Assembly: GCA_018389105.1 (NCBI GenBank)
Contig: JACATO010000048.1
Span: 434,001 to 498,000 of the forward strand
Length of the DNA: 64,000 nucleotides
Origin: Nautilus pompilius
Lineage: Eukaryota; Mollusca; Cephalopoda; Nautilida; Nautilidae
Direction: 5' to 3'
The position numbers and the translations under genes were made by a program. The notes below the pieces were generated by a model, which was given only the letters and a program-made list of their open reading frames with translations, was not told the origin of the DNA and did not search any database. Shown piece after piece: positions 24,131 through 35,962 of the stretch. The number at the start of each line of letters is the position of its first letter. Positions within the stretch are counted from its first letter, which is position 1.

Positions 24131-25679
24131 TCATTTCTTCAATCACATATACACAGCACATACATGCAAAAGATACAAAATTAAATTAAATAATTCAGTA
24201 CCACATTAAAGAAAATTAGGTAAATCAAATTACCATACCAAATTTCTGTATCTACTGAAAACTTTTCAGGCTGTCTACACTGATCAGTCCCTTGTGTAAG
24301 TTCCAAAGACCTTAAAGCTAAAAACCATCTGCAGAAATGTTTCAAACACAAAGAAATAGATTATTTAAGATAACAGTCAATTTCAGGATAATAGACAGGA
24401 GCTCAGTTAAGTTTCCAATAACCTTTATTTAAAATTTCTTTGAACAAAGGATTTAAAAGCAGTGATCCTATAAAGATGAAAGCAGCACCCAAGCAACATT
24501 TAGCTAAATAATCAAATTAAATTTTTCACAAATATTTTTTTTTTGTTTAAAGCATGACACAGTTTCAAACTAAAACTACCACTCAATACATCCTGTTGTT
24601 TTAGTTGCCATCAATATTTAACGAGACCTAGTAAGAAGCAAGTCAGATAACCATGTAAAAATACAGGGATATATATTGGTAAGGCAACAACTTTAGAAAT
24701 TTTTGTGAATTATGCATAATAAAAGTTTAAAGACTTGTGACAATAATAATATATGTAACCAATAGTTTTTCCATTAAGAAAACAATTTAACAAAAAGTGT
24801 TTTTTTTTTTATTATTTGCAAAAAAAATGTCAAAACAATATCTTAGAAAGTTACACCATAGAAAACTTAAGGACATATATTATAGTATCTACATTGCAAA
24901 ATTATCATTGCCAACCAGGATGTTCCAATGAACCCCAACTGGGTACCATTAAAGCAATGCTATTTCAGCCAAGTTTCATTTGAACGTCTTTAGTATATTC
25001 CTCTATAACAGGACTCTATTTTTGCTGATGTGTTACAAATAGCAAACCAGTATATTTTTGAGTCAACATAGGGAAAAAAGTAGTAGTACTAATAAGAAAG
25101 AACATATATTAAGTCTTCAGAGTCCATCAACCATGAAGACATGTCAGCTGTCAACATATCAGGCTTTGTTTTGAACGTCTAGTTAGACAATATTCACACA
25201 AGTTTTGCATATGTAAACACCATGGTCACCATGCCAACTCAATTAATAAGCTTGTACACACTGATGAAATAATCACTAAACAAGAGAAAAGGTATAAATA
25301 TACTGAACATCTCAATCCTGTTTCTCTCACTGCAGTCTAATATTCCTTGCTTTTCAGACTCCTGTTCTGACTTTAAGGTTGAGAACATTTGACAAAAGTG
25401 AGGATCTAACATTAAAAATATATGTGCATATATGGATAACAGAATTCTCTTTTGTATACAATACCACCATTAACCAGGGAAAAAGGAAAAAAATCATCTG
25501 ATATTGCATTGCAGAACAGCCATATTGACTTTTTGTCTAATTTTTGGTAGACTGCCTTTAGTAACTGAATAAACATTAGTGGAAAATGACAGTAAATATC
25601 CAAAACAAGAAACATGATTTCAATACAATAAATTTTACTAATTAAAAAAAAAACCAAAAAACAAAACACTAAAATTTAA
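24131..25679. other. AT-rich DNA with one hairpin repeat, no gene seen
   Basis: Apart from the 62-bp hairpin repeat at 24923-24984, I find nothing recognisable. A minus-strand open frame near 25412-25669 is hydrophobic from T-rich sequence and has no supporting context. Confidence 0.45.
24923..24984. repeat. 62-bp imperfect hairpin repeat, copy 2
   Basis: The arms are TTCCAATGAACCCCAACTG and CAGCCAAGTTTCATTTGAA. The right arm is the exact reverse complement of the left arm of the copy at 20651, so the element aligns to copy 1 in either direction. Flanking bases (ACTAAAGAC / ACTATAGAC in reverse) also match, favouring an inverted relationship. Confidence 0.7.
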
Positions 25680-25995
25680 GTGGTGGCTGATGTCTGAGTG
25701 ATTAGGTTACTGGACTGCCTTGATTGAGGGCCTAAGTTTGATCTCCAGTCAGGGTAGACTCAGCTTCACGTGTCTTCCTGACATGGTTTCTTCTTGCTTT
25801 TCACCAGCTGGCCATGTGGGTTTCCTCCCACATCTACAAATGAAAAGTTTTAGTAAAGATTACCATGCCAAAGTTGACAGTGCTAAGTCTTTATGGTACA
25901 GGGTAATGCCCTCTGGCGGAAAACCACAGCCTCTCTTATAGAGTCTGATTCATGAGCTTAATCAGATAGTCAAAGACAGGAAAAAAAAAGCTCAA
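25680..25995 (+). mobile_element. SINE, near complete, with A-rich tail
   Basis: The tRNA-like head has GGCTGATGTCTGAGTGATTA then GGTTACTGGACTG and a degenerate B-box GTTTGATCTCC (about 25736-25746). The shared body follows: CTTGCTTTTCACCAGCTGG and TGTGGGTTTCCTCCCACATC, then CATGCCAAAGTTGACAG. The copy ends at an A-run at 25980-25989. Its apparent 73-codon open frame is a chance product of the SINE. Confidence 0.8.
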
Positions 25996-27958
25996 TGAAT
26001 CTGTCTTTGTATAGTGTATGTGTAACAGCACATCAATACAAAATCTTTTATATTTCTCTAGAATAGAGAACTATCAAATACTTTATAGAAATAGAAATTT
26101 AAAAAATCTGTATTTCTACCCTTGTCCAGATTACAGGTAATGTCTTCAAAAATGCTAGTAAATTGGTCAAGCAGAAACTTCCAGAGTTTCAGCAAACTAT
26201 TTTAAACTTGTCAAATGCATAAATTTTCCAGCCACTACCAGCAGAGTTACCAACTTGAGGGCAAGATGGTAAGTGGATTAGAGGTCAGTAGTGTTCTGTT
26301 AAGATGTCCTGCCCATGTTAACAAGCAGGTTGCTGAACACTGCATACAGCAATGACAGAAACTACTAAAACTCTTCTGATATTTACTGGTAAAAAAAAAA
26401 CCATCCTTCAAAAGGGTTGCTTCCAAAACTGAAAAAGAAAAAAAAAAAAAACATGCCACTAGCAAAATAGCAAAAGTAGCCAGGATCCAAGAGCACTATG
26501 TACTATTGCTCTCACTATCTTTTAAAAAATAGAAAATATTTAGCCAAGTTAGAATAAAAGATAATTATTAAAGACACTATTTTAGTTTCAAATATTGTAT
26601 AAATTAATTAGATGGCGCACAATGCTTTGTATGTTTTTTATCAATATTACTTCAACTAGTCTGTTCTAAATAATCTAAACCTTTGTTTTGCTGTTACGTG
26701 GTTGTAGTGAATCATCTATATTATGGATTCTCATCTATTTAAAAGAACAAGAAAAGTGAAGGTATTAAATACATATGCTATATGTTTTCTCACTGATGAA
26801 AATGCTAAAACCAACTCAGCATAAATGAGCCAATGCTATACATATCTGAGATTTTCCAAAAAGAAATCTACTATAGTGTATCACAATCAAGTTCTTGTGA
26901 GATTTCTGTTGGACTGTTTATGAAAATATTTTGTCCAATGAATTAGCAAACCTTTAGTAATTTTGCGTCTGCTGCTTAGTAAGAAATACATAATGTACAG
27001 TAACCACATACTTAGAATTTCCTCAGCTTCTATCAATTACCATCTACTGAAGAAAAAATTGCATAAATCCATTATGCTTTTTATCATCAAGAAAGAGAAG
27101 CAAAGATAAATTTCTTTTCTTTCAATTTTAATAAACTATTTTACATAATAAGGGCAGCATTTTGCATTAGTTATTAATTAACAACAAAAGTTTGACTAAA
27201 ATTATCAAAACCATTAATTTTGTTCTACCTGAACTTACTGAATTAGCATTAGATCATAACTAGTCCTATAGAAAAGCTGTTTATGCATTACAAGTTATAA
27301 ATAAAAAATTCCTCAATGCTTACACATAATTCTACTATTTCTTCATTGAAGACTGACTGAATATGCAAGTACCCAAAGATGATTTGTGTTGTATGTAGCT
27401 TAATACATCAGAGATTATTTTCTAGTAAATTAAACAAGAGCTGAATGAGAAAAAAGAGCATTTTTTCCAAAACATTATACACAGGTATTTTTAAGACTTT
27501 TAAAACAAAAGCTTATCAGTCAGTCAGACTAATTTATTATGTATCCTTAAAGATCAATAACAACAACTACTTGTAATTTTTTTGTTCTTATTCATCCTTG
27601 TGTTTATTTCTTCTTTGGCTATAAGTTTGAGAAACCATCTGATTTTGCAAATTTATTGAAATAATTAATTAGGATTTTACATTTTCTTTCTTCCATGTAA
27701 GTTACCTAATAATTTATATGCATAAATAAAACTCATGTCTGAAAAGACACTTTCTTAATGATTTCCCACCAAAAATTTCCAGAAAAGATAGAACAAAGCA
27801 AAAAATGATTTTTTAGAAATACCTTTTTAATAGCAGTAGTGTATTTAATGCCATCACAAACTAGTAAAGATCCACTCAGCAATACTTCTTAGCATTCAGT
27901 AAATGGGCACAACTCCAAACAATTGCAGACAAATGTCTTATTCTTAGTAGCTACTTCT
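25996..27958. other. AT-rich DNA, no gene seen
   Basis: A-runs occur at 26392-26401 and 26437-26450. A phrase near 26298 (AAGATGTCCTGCCCATG) recalls the SINE tail motif GAGATGTCCTTGGCCCATG but is too short to call. Otherwise I see no features. Confidence 0.4.
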
Positions 27959-28227
27959 TTAACGCTCCGTATGCCATCTGAGATGCATTTGCACCACCAC
28001 TACCCTTCAAGTCTGTATTACTCAGCATAGGTTGAGCCAAAGGGCTATGACATTTAGTACCTTCCTCTTTAATTTAACTATTTTTAATGACAAATCCATA
28101 TTACTTAAATCCCAAAGTTTTTCATTACAAGTATTGACTAAATATACAGCCATTCAACACTCACTGGTACTTCTAAGCTGGAGTGCAAATGTATCCTAAG
28201 TGATATAAGTAATAGTAAAAAGGAATT
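27959..28227 (+). mobile_element. TTAA MITE, copy C (degraded at right end)
   Basis: The left end has TTAA at 27959-27962, then CGCTCCGTATGCCATCTGAG. The interior carries the family blocks CCCTTCAAGTCTGTATTACT, CAGCATAGGTTGAGCC and ATTGACTAAATATACAGCC. The right end, near AAAAAGGAATTA, has lost the exact GGGTTAA terminus. Confidence 0.6.
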
Positions 28228-28504
28228 ATTTTTAAGATATTCTACATTTTTATAGAATAAAAACAAAATAAGAATAATTATGTTATACAAATTAAAACTA
28301 AATAAAACCCAAGTACAAGTCAGCTGATCCAACTACAGCCTAACAAAAAAATATTGGATATGTTGCAGACTGCTTTAAATAATAAAAGCACATCCCTATC
28401 ATACCTTATTAGCACCCTCAATATTTAATATTACATTATTGTAATTTTAAAAAATGCTTATTATAAAAATGATGAGTAGTTGCATTTCTAAGACCAGCTT
28501 CAAA

Positions 28505-28550
28505 TTATTACCTATAAGCAAATGTACCCAAGCAAGATACAAAGAGTTAA
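28505..28550 (-). mobile_element. TTAA MITE end fragment
   Basis: On the minus strand, starting at TTAA (28547-28550), the sequence TTAACTCTTTGTATCTTGCT followed by TGGGTACATTTGC matches the left end of the family. The element breaks off after about 45 bases. It marks the outer edge of the left arm of the inverted repeat that follows. Confidence 0.5.
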
Positions 28551-28584
28551 ACATGTATTTAATAGCATGTTCAAAGTCATAACT

Positions 28585-28996
28585 ACAGAACCAAGTCTAT
28601 GCATTTCTCAGTGGCATTTAAAAAAAAAACAAAAAAACACACCCAGAACTGTTTATTTGTTTTAATTTCTCACTGAGTTGACCAAAAATCACATGCAAAT
28701 AACTTTAAAGAAAAATATTGACATTTGCTGACCAGATTCAACAATGGTTTCACTATTGAAGCAGCCTACTATATTGTAAAACATTTCTGCCTGTTTTCGG
28801 TAGGTATGAAGCACCTCATACAAATTCTGTATCATTCATAGTGGAATCTCACTCAGAAGTGGTTTAAAAACCTGTATGTCCCCTCACAATCCTTCCTGCA
28901 GAAAACCACATCTAACCAACCATTCTTGCAGACTGGAAAAGAAAAATTGCTTATTATAAAGTTTCCGACAACAGCAGAACTTGACATTTTTACTTT
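28585..28996. repeat. Large inverted repeat, left arm (uninterrupted)
   Basis: From ACAGAACCAAGTCTATGC to GCAGAACTTGACATTTTTA this 412-bp arm is the reverse complement of 30121-30243 plus 31767-32046, with moderate divergence. It has a TA at 28875-28876, in CCTGTATGTCC, exactly where the right arm is interrupted by a Tc1 element, so it serves as the empty-site reference. Confidence 0.85.
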
Positions 28997-30120
28997 TGTG
29001 TATATGTATTTTGTTTTTGTTTCTTTTCCTAAAAATAATAATTTATAAATTTTCATAATTTCATATATTTTAATATATTGTTGCTATGGAATTCCATAAT
29101 TATCATTGTGCCTTCAGTTGAGTAAAAAAATTTTAAAAATCAATCTGTTATTGATTCAAATGCAATTTTATTTTAGAAAGAAAAACGACAATAATGGAAA
29201 ATGCCTTATAAACCTTTTTTCTATTTACTGGAAAAGGTAACTGATCCACTGATAAGTTTTATCCAAATCATTATTTTAAATATTATTTATTCACTAAGTA
29301 GATTAACTCAAACCAATGCAGACTATTGACAATAAGATATTAACTTTCTAAAACTGTTTTCCTTATTACTGGTTGCAAGTTGACAATGCTGCCTAATGTG
29401 CTTCTTTTCCTTCTTTTAAGCATATACACAAAACTACAACTACTTAGTCATCAACAAGAAAAAAATTAAATCTCATCTAAGAAAGGATAAAGAACAAAGA
29501 TTATGTTTTATACCATATTGGAGCTGAATAGACATAATTACTAAAATAGAATACTACACATTAACATTTTAAAATGTTATTATTATTTATTTTCTTTTAT
29601 TAAATGATTTTTTTTTTCAATTATTTACATTATTTCTCTTTGGATGTTTCTCATCAGTAAAATGGTAAAACTGTTCTGTTCCACTATTGAATTCATTAGA
29701 ATTAATATATTTTTTCTAATAATATCATTATTTTTAATCTTTATTCACTTTTTTTAATAATAAATAAATAATAAATACATGGTAATATTTATTAGAATTT
29801 TAAAACAATAAATCTAAAGAATATCACCAAGATGAAAACACCTAGTTGTGTTGTATTTGACAAACAGAATGTGCTGCAAGAAATATATTATAAATAATTC
29901 TGTTCTAATCTTAATTCTATACATCATATAGCGTTGTACCATGTTTGAGGCTTACAGCTTATCTGATGATCCAACGATCAGAAAGAAAGTCTGAGGCATT
30001 TTTTGTTGTTGGTTTTCTTTCTGAAACATTATTGCCTTTTAATCAATAAAAGGCTGATTTATTTTTTGAATAGAGTGAAGGTTCATAATATTCCTTTTTT
30101 TTTGGTGGTATGAAATTAAG
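28997..30120. other. Spacer between inverted-repeat arms
   Basis: About 1.1 kb of very AT-rich sequence with T- and A-runs. It has no open frame of note and no match to the element families found elsewhere in the window. Confidence 0.6.
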
Positions 30121-30243
30121 AAATAAAAATGTCAAGTTCTGCTGTTGTCAGAAACTGTTTATAATAAGCAATTTTTCTTTTTCATTTTGCAAGAATGGTT
30201 GGTTTGAAGTGATTTTCTGCAGAAAGGATTTTTAGGACAAATA

Positions 30244-31766
30244 CAGGTGCATCTCAAAAAACTAGAACATGGTGGAAGAGTTCATTTTCTTCCGTATTTT
30301 AACTCAAACAGTGAAACTTTCATATATTATAGATTCATTACACGTAAAGTGAAATATTTCAAGCCTTTTTTTGTCTTAATTTTGATGATTACGGCTTACA
30401 GCTCATGAAATTCAAAAATCCACTATCTCAAAATATTAGAATATTTCATAAGATCAATAAAAAAAAAAGGATTTATAATATAAAAATGTCAAACTTCTGA
30501 AAAGTATGTTTATTTATGCACTCAATACTTGGTCGGGGCTCCTTTTGCATGAATCACTGCATCAATGCAGTGTGGCATGGAGGTGATCAGCCTATGGTAC
30601 TGCTGAAGTGTTATGGAAGCCCAGGTTGCTTTGATAGCGGCCTTCAGCTGGTCTGTATTGTTGGGTCTGGTGTGTCTCATCTTCCTCTTGACAGTTCAGG
30701 TCAGGCGAGTTGGCTGGCCAATCAAGCACAGCAATACCATGGTCTGCAAACCAGTTACTAGTAGTTTTGGATCTGTGGGCAGGTGCAAAGTCCTGCTGGA
30801 AAAGGAAATCAGCATCTCCATAAAGCTTGTCAGCAGATGGAAGCATGAAGTGCTCTAAAATCTCCTGGTAGACGGCTGCGTTGACTTTGGACTTGATTTG
30901 ACAAAACACAGTGGACCAACACCAGCAGATGACATGGCACCCAAAATCATCACTGACTGTGGAAACTTCACACTGGACTTCAAGCAACTTGGATTCTCTG
31001 CCTCTCCACTCTTCCTTCAGACTGTGGGACCTTGATTTCCAAATGAAATGCAAAATTTACTTTCATCTGAAAAGAGTACTTTGGACCACTGAGCAATGGT
31101 CCAGTTCTTTTTCTCCTTAGCCCAGATAAAACGCTTTTGATGTTGTCTCTGGTTCAGAAGTGGCTTGACACTAGGAATGCGACACTTGTAGCCCATTTCC
31201 TGGACACATCTGTGTGTGGTGGCTCTTGATGCACTGACTCCAGCCTCAGTCCACTCATTGTGAAGCTCCCCCAAGTTCTTGAATCGGCTTTGCTTGACCA
31301 TCCTCTCAAGGCTACGGTCATCCCTCTTGCTTGTGTACCTTTTCCAACCACACTATTCCCTTCCAGTCAACTTTCCATGAATATGCTTTGATACTGCACT
31401 TTGCAAACAGCCAGCCCTTTCAGCAATGACCTTCTATGGTTTACCCTCCTTGTGGGGGGTGTCAGTGAGTGTCTTCTGGGCAACTGTCAAGTCAGCAGTC
31501 TTCCCCATCATTGTGGTTGTGTGTACTGAACCAGATTGAGAGATTCATGGTATTTATACTGTATAAATAGTGATTTACTTCAACTCAAAATGGAATATTC
31601 TAATATTTTTTTAGTTATAGGCCGTAATTATCAAAATTAAAATTAAAAAATGCTTGAAAGTTTACATGTAATGAGTCTAGAATATATACAATTTTCACTT
31701 TCTGAAATATCTGACAAAAAATATTGAACTCTTCCACGATATTCTAATTTTTTGAGATGCACCTCT
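30244..31766 (-). mobile_element. Tc1-like transposon, 1.52 kb, long inverted repeats
   Basis: The element is bounded by TA at 30242-30243 and 31767-31768. Its ends start CAGGTGCATCTCAAAAAACT on the left and AGAGGTGCATCTCAAAAAAT on the reverse complement of the right. Homology continues for roughly 200 bp (to about 30445 and from about 31595), including the shared AAATATTAGAATATT block. Internal repeats of this length are typical of the IR/DR-type Tc1 group. The comparison with the left inverted-repeat arm shows a single TA at the empty site, confirming TA duplication. Confidence 0.93.
30522..31511 (-). pseudogene. Tc1 transposase (DD34E) pseudogene, catalytic Glu deleted
   Basis: The reading frame starts at an ATG at 31511 or 31508 with MGKTADLTVAQKTLTD. 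It runs to about 31030 with two TAG stops (after EGKP and after KLTGRE). In it lie the helix-turn-helix region, RATTHRCVQEMGYKCR and VLFSDESKF with the first catalytic Asp (about 31063-31090). A frameshift near 31030 moves to a frame carrying NAAVYQEILEHFMLPSADKL and FLFQQDFAPAH with the second Asp (near 30791). After SPDLN, a deletion of about 25 bases removes the conserved PIE segment with the catalytic Glu and shifts the frame again before the KRKMR-like stretch. The carboxyl end, ending in AKGAPTKY, stops at 30522. The enzyme cannot be active. Confidence 0.92.
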
Positions 31767-32040
31767 TAATGTTTTCAAACCACTTCTGAGTGAGATTCTG
31801 CTATGAATGTTACAAAATTTGCATGAGGTGCTTCATACTTACTGACAACAGACAAAATGTTTTACAATATAGTAGGATACTCCAATAGTGAAACCATTGT
31901 TGAATCTGGTCAGCAAATGTCAATATTTTTTTAAAAAATTATTCGCATGTGATTTTTGGTCAACTCAGTGAGAAATTAAAACAAACAAACAGTTCTGGAC
32001 ATGTTTTTTTTTAATGCCACTGAGAAATGCATAGACTTGG

Positions 32041-32288
32041 TTCTGTGTACCCATAGGGTACACTTGTACTTCACTACCTTCAAATCTGTATTAATCAATG
32101 ATAGTTAAATCATAGGAACTTGGATGCAGAGTACTTTATTAATTGCTAATTTGTATTATTTTAGTCCGATGTGTTTTCCATTATGACAACTCTATTTAAC
32201 TAAATATACATCCAATTTAACACAAATACTAATTAGTGTTTCTAGGCTGGTGGTATATAGTAAAAAATGATGTGGTACAAAGGATTAA
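32041..32288 (+). mobile_element. TTAA MITE, copy D
   Basis: The element runs from TTCTGTGTACCCATAGGG to TGTGGTACAAAGGATTAA, with TTAA at 32285-32288. It carries the family blocks ACTACCTTCAAATCTGTATT, CCAATTTAACACAAATACTA and TTAGTGTTTCTAGGCTGG. Its left TTAA has been lost where it abuts the right arm of the large inverted repeat. Confidence 0.65.
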
Positions 32289-35200
32289 TATAAACTTGTG
32301 TGTGTGTGTGTGTGCAGGTACATTAATGTTATTATTTTAATAATTTTGAAAAGTAAATATTCAAAAATTAAAGGGTGATTTTTTTACATCACATTATCAT
32401 GGTAATGTGCCTAGAAACTTGAAATACTAACAAATAAAACATTTTTTAAAAAATCAGCTAATATTACATCTGAAAACTGATTAGCTGACCAGCTTTTTGA
32501 CATACTTGGGTACCTAGCACAAGCCAAATCATAAATAATTGTCACAAGAATGGCACCTCAGTAACAGATATTCAGATACAGACATGCACCTTATCCCTTG
32601 TTTTAACAACTTCTTTACAAAATGAACAAACATCTTGATACATCTGTTTATTGCAACATCACTTCAGCTCCAATAACAACAATCTCACCTAAATGCTTTG
32701 CTTGTAGTTGAAGTTTCTATATAAATTTGCTAGAAGATGGCTGATGCACTATTATAGATATATATTTTTTGTTGTTGTCAGCAAACAGCATCAAAAGCTG
32801 TGTATGACAAGCTTTTTCCAATTTACTCAGATTGCTTGCTTCATGCCTGAAGGATTCTCAGATAGTTTGCCTAAAGCAACAACTTTCATGGGACTTCTTT
32901 GTGCTGACCTTATTTGAGGAGCTAAATGAAGCAGATATCAGTCTTTACTGCTTTTTGAGGTTTTTTTCCCCCTTTAATATCATGACCACATCTTCCTACA
33001 TATGTCACCCGTCAGCCAAAAAAAAAAAAAAAGCCATTTACATTCACTAATCAGGTTGTCACCAAATTGGCCAAACATTTTTTTATGTTCATAAAACAGA
33101 ACTACTGCCATTAAATATATTAGAAAACCATTAAGATAAACAGTTCCCTAACAAAGAACACAATACGATTAGAAGTCTGCATACTGGCTGATGCTTCTCT
33201 CTTATTAGCACATATAACCCACCTCTCACCAGATTTCACTGAATACAACTTTAATGTATCAAGCAATTTTTTTAAAATATCCTTACTAATTTTAATAGTG
33301 AATCCTAATTTTAATGAAAAGAATCTTCTCTACCAGTCACAGGGGTAATTAATTTATTCTCTCTATATGAATACTCAGCTGATGTTCTGTAGCTCTGATT
33401 TTCTTTTACTGTTGTTTGACAGATGTCAGATCTATTCATGTTTCAAATATCTTATCTTCTTCCATATTCAATATTGCTGTTTTTAGTTAGTTTAAAATCA
33501 CCAGTTTTGACTAAGAGAATGCATCATTCTTGAGATTTTTCTCTTTTTTAAAAAAATGGAAGGAAGTGAATGAACATTCATCATTAGATAGAATCACATA
33601 GCATTGTAAAAACATTTTTTTAAAAGAGAAAAGAAAATAAGTATCTGATGAAAATACATATTTCATATATAAATCAAAATGACTATTTTCTTGCTTTACC
33701 TACATGGTCAACAACATTCCTTAGGCACCCGGGTGCATCAAGATATCTTTGGCCTCATTTCTTTTAATATTCAAAACAGGCCTTATAAAAAGAATAATTT
33801 CATATAATTTAAACACAAGATTGTAAAGCTTCCATAAATACCTTCTTTTATAGTCTTGCTATATTATTATTTACAAGTGATTAATGAGAGTTCCTAACTA
33901 GACTATTTTTAAATCAAAAAGAAGCATACATATTCAAACCAATTTTTATACAGACCATCACTTCTGATTATGCTTTAAGAAATGCTTTTTTATAAAATAA
34001 TTTTACTATAAAAGTAGCAAGGATAATGTACAGCTTTAAGAAAACCTTGAGGAAAGTTCTAGAAAATAAGCATTATTTTCCAGTTGCTCGCTTTAAGCAC
34101 AGTGTTCTTCTTTAAGTCTATTTCATTGCAGTAAAAGCTAATGACTGCTTGCAGGGTACTAATGCAGGTGGGAATAGCATGTCTTTAAAATTGTGTAAAT
34201 TATTTTTGGTTAGTTTTCTAAAATTTTAAACACTATAACTTTATTATATCATGAATATTTGGAGAAACTTGATAGCCTAAAAACTGCCACATATTTTGAA
34301 AGTGTGCATTATGGTAATTAAAACAAAAAAAATTTCAATTCATGAAAATGTCTTTCAGAAGTCTGATGATAAAGGCAGATTCCAAAGCATCTTACCAAAC
34401 AAAAATGTTTCTATGAACAAGCGAAATGGCAGAGAACACAATTCTTTAAATCACACTTTGGAAAAACATACCTGTCAGAATACTATCTAGAAGCTACCGA
34501 ATACATTAAGAGAGAGTAGAATCTTTTCTAAATGTGTGTTAATCTGCTATTTTTGTTGTTGTTGCTGCTGTTGTTCCATTCCCACTAAATGTTTCTGATG
34601 GCTAGTTTTAGTCAATTCTTTTATTGATATTTTCTGCCCTATAATTTTCTTAATACTAAATATAAAATAAATTGGTTAGGAGAATTTTCAAATGCTGACT
34701 TTTACCTAAAGACAACATTTCTTCTGAATTTTTATCTCCACTGATGACAACCGAAACAAATTTATACAAATACATTTTTGTGTTGCTAGTTAACAAACTC
34801 CTTTATCAAAATCCACACTGATTAATCAAGTTGATAAATATGAACATAAAAAGTAAAAGTAACAACTGCAGCTGATTTATCGAATAAGAGATAGTTTGCG
34901 CATCAGTATAAAAGATCATAACAACAATAAATCATGTTGAAACACAAGACGAAAATTAAGATTAATTTATTTATTGACAATAAAAAGAATTGGAAGTGTC
35001 CTTTTAAATAAGAAAACATGAAAAAATGCAATTTCATCGTGAGTAAAAGCCCACAGACCACCAAAAATGATTGTCGTAATAAAGGTAAATGGGCTTATGC
35101 TCACACTGTCTCTCAGGAAACTATATATGTGCTACATCAAACATTTATTAAGCCCCTAGTGCAGCTGAAACCCACTAGACACTACCAGTGTTCTGATTAA

Positions 35201-35735
35201 TTGCAATGATCGATGACTGCTCAGAACAGCCTTGTGACCAAGTGATTTATTAAAACTTGTCCTAATAAACAACCAATTATAACATCATTTGTATTTTATA
35301 GAAAACAGAATAAAATAAGAAACAACAATCTATTGTCTTATCAAGCTTTCCAGAAGCCAAGTGCCAAAAAAAACCTTTAATATATATATACTTCCATATA
35401 AAAATTCTTATAAAACAATGTATATTTATCTTTTGTCCCACAAAGAAATTTATGTCTAAAAGTAAAAAACAAACATTATAATCAGCCAATTCATACAAAC
35501 CAATCAAGCTTAGCTTAATCACCATCTCCAAATATTAATAAATACCACTATCAGAAGATCTAGAAGCTGATCCAAACTACTCAAAAGAATTAATATTTTA
35601 CATACACATCACTTGCACAGATAGTTTTCACAAACTTTTCAAAATTTAATACTCATTAATATATTAGAAAAAGATATTTTTAAAAAAGCTACATTTCATT
35701 CAACCAATAAAAATTGTTTACTTTCTTTCCTTCAG
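32289..35735. other. AT-rich DNA, no gene seen
   Basis: There is a TG microsatellite at 32296-32314 and an A-run at 33018-33032. Open frames near 32708-33050 and 34296-34490 show no start context, splice pairing or family likeness. Confidence 0.45.
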
Positions 35736-35962
35736 ATCCACATCTTACGCTGGCCTGTACCACAGTCTTCATCCCGCAGAAAATGACTAGTACTGATGGC
35801 ATCAAACAGATGATATTTACAAGAAAAATCACTCAAATGTTCAAAACGTATAAGAGTACTTACGAAGAAAACAGTTCGCATGTGGAATTCACAGAACTTC
35901 ACTTAATATTGAATATAATGCAAAAATATGATGTTTCAAATCTCGAAAAAACAAAGCAATAG
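35736..35962 (+). CDS. Possible orphan 3'-terminal exon, unknown product
   Basis: A strong splice acceptor (TTTACTTTCTTTCCTTCAG, ending at 35735) is followed by an open stretch of about 74 residues to a TAG at 35960-35962. The encoded segment begins with the last two bases of a split codon, then PHLTLACTTVFIPQKM, and continues polar and Lys/Thr-rich to NLEKTKQ. Base composition is richer in G+C than the flanks. I recognise no domain, signal or membrane segment, and no partner exon is visible upstream. It could be a true last exon, an alternative or cryptic exon, or chance. Confidence 0.3.

Larger units (their letters stand above)
30121..32046. repeat. Large inverted repeat, right arm (split by Tc1)
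   Basis: The arm pieces 30121-30243 and 31767-32046 together match the reverse complement of 28585-28996. Both arms end against a TTAA MITE end: here the MITE begins at once at 32041 (TTCTGTGTACCC), while on the left it lies 35 bp beyond the arm. The inverted structure predates the Tc1 insertion, since only one arm carries it. Confidence 0.85.

Noticed and set aside
25720-25941. 73-codon open frame with a plausible-looking protein
   Set aside because: It is translated SINE sequence; the same frame is not kept in the other SINE copies.
30516-31120. Plus-strand open frames of 69-81 codons
   Set aside because: They are opposite-strand shadows of the Tc1 transposase pseudogene.
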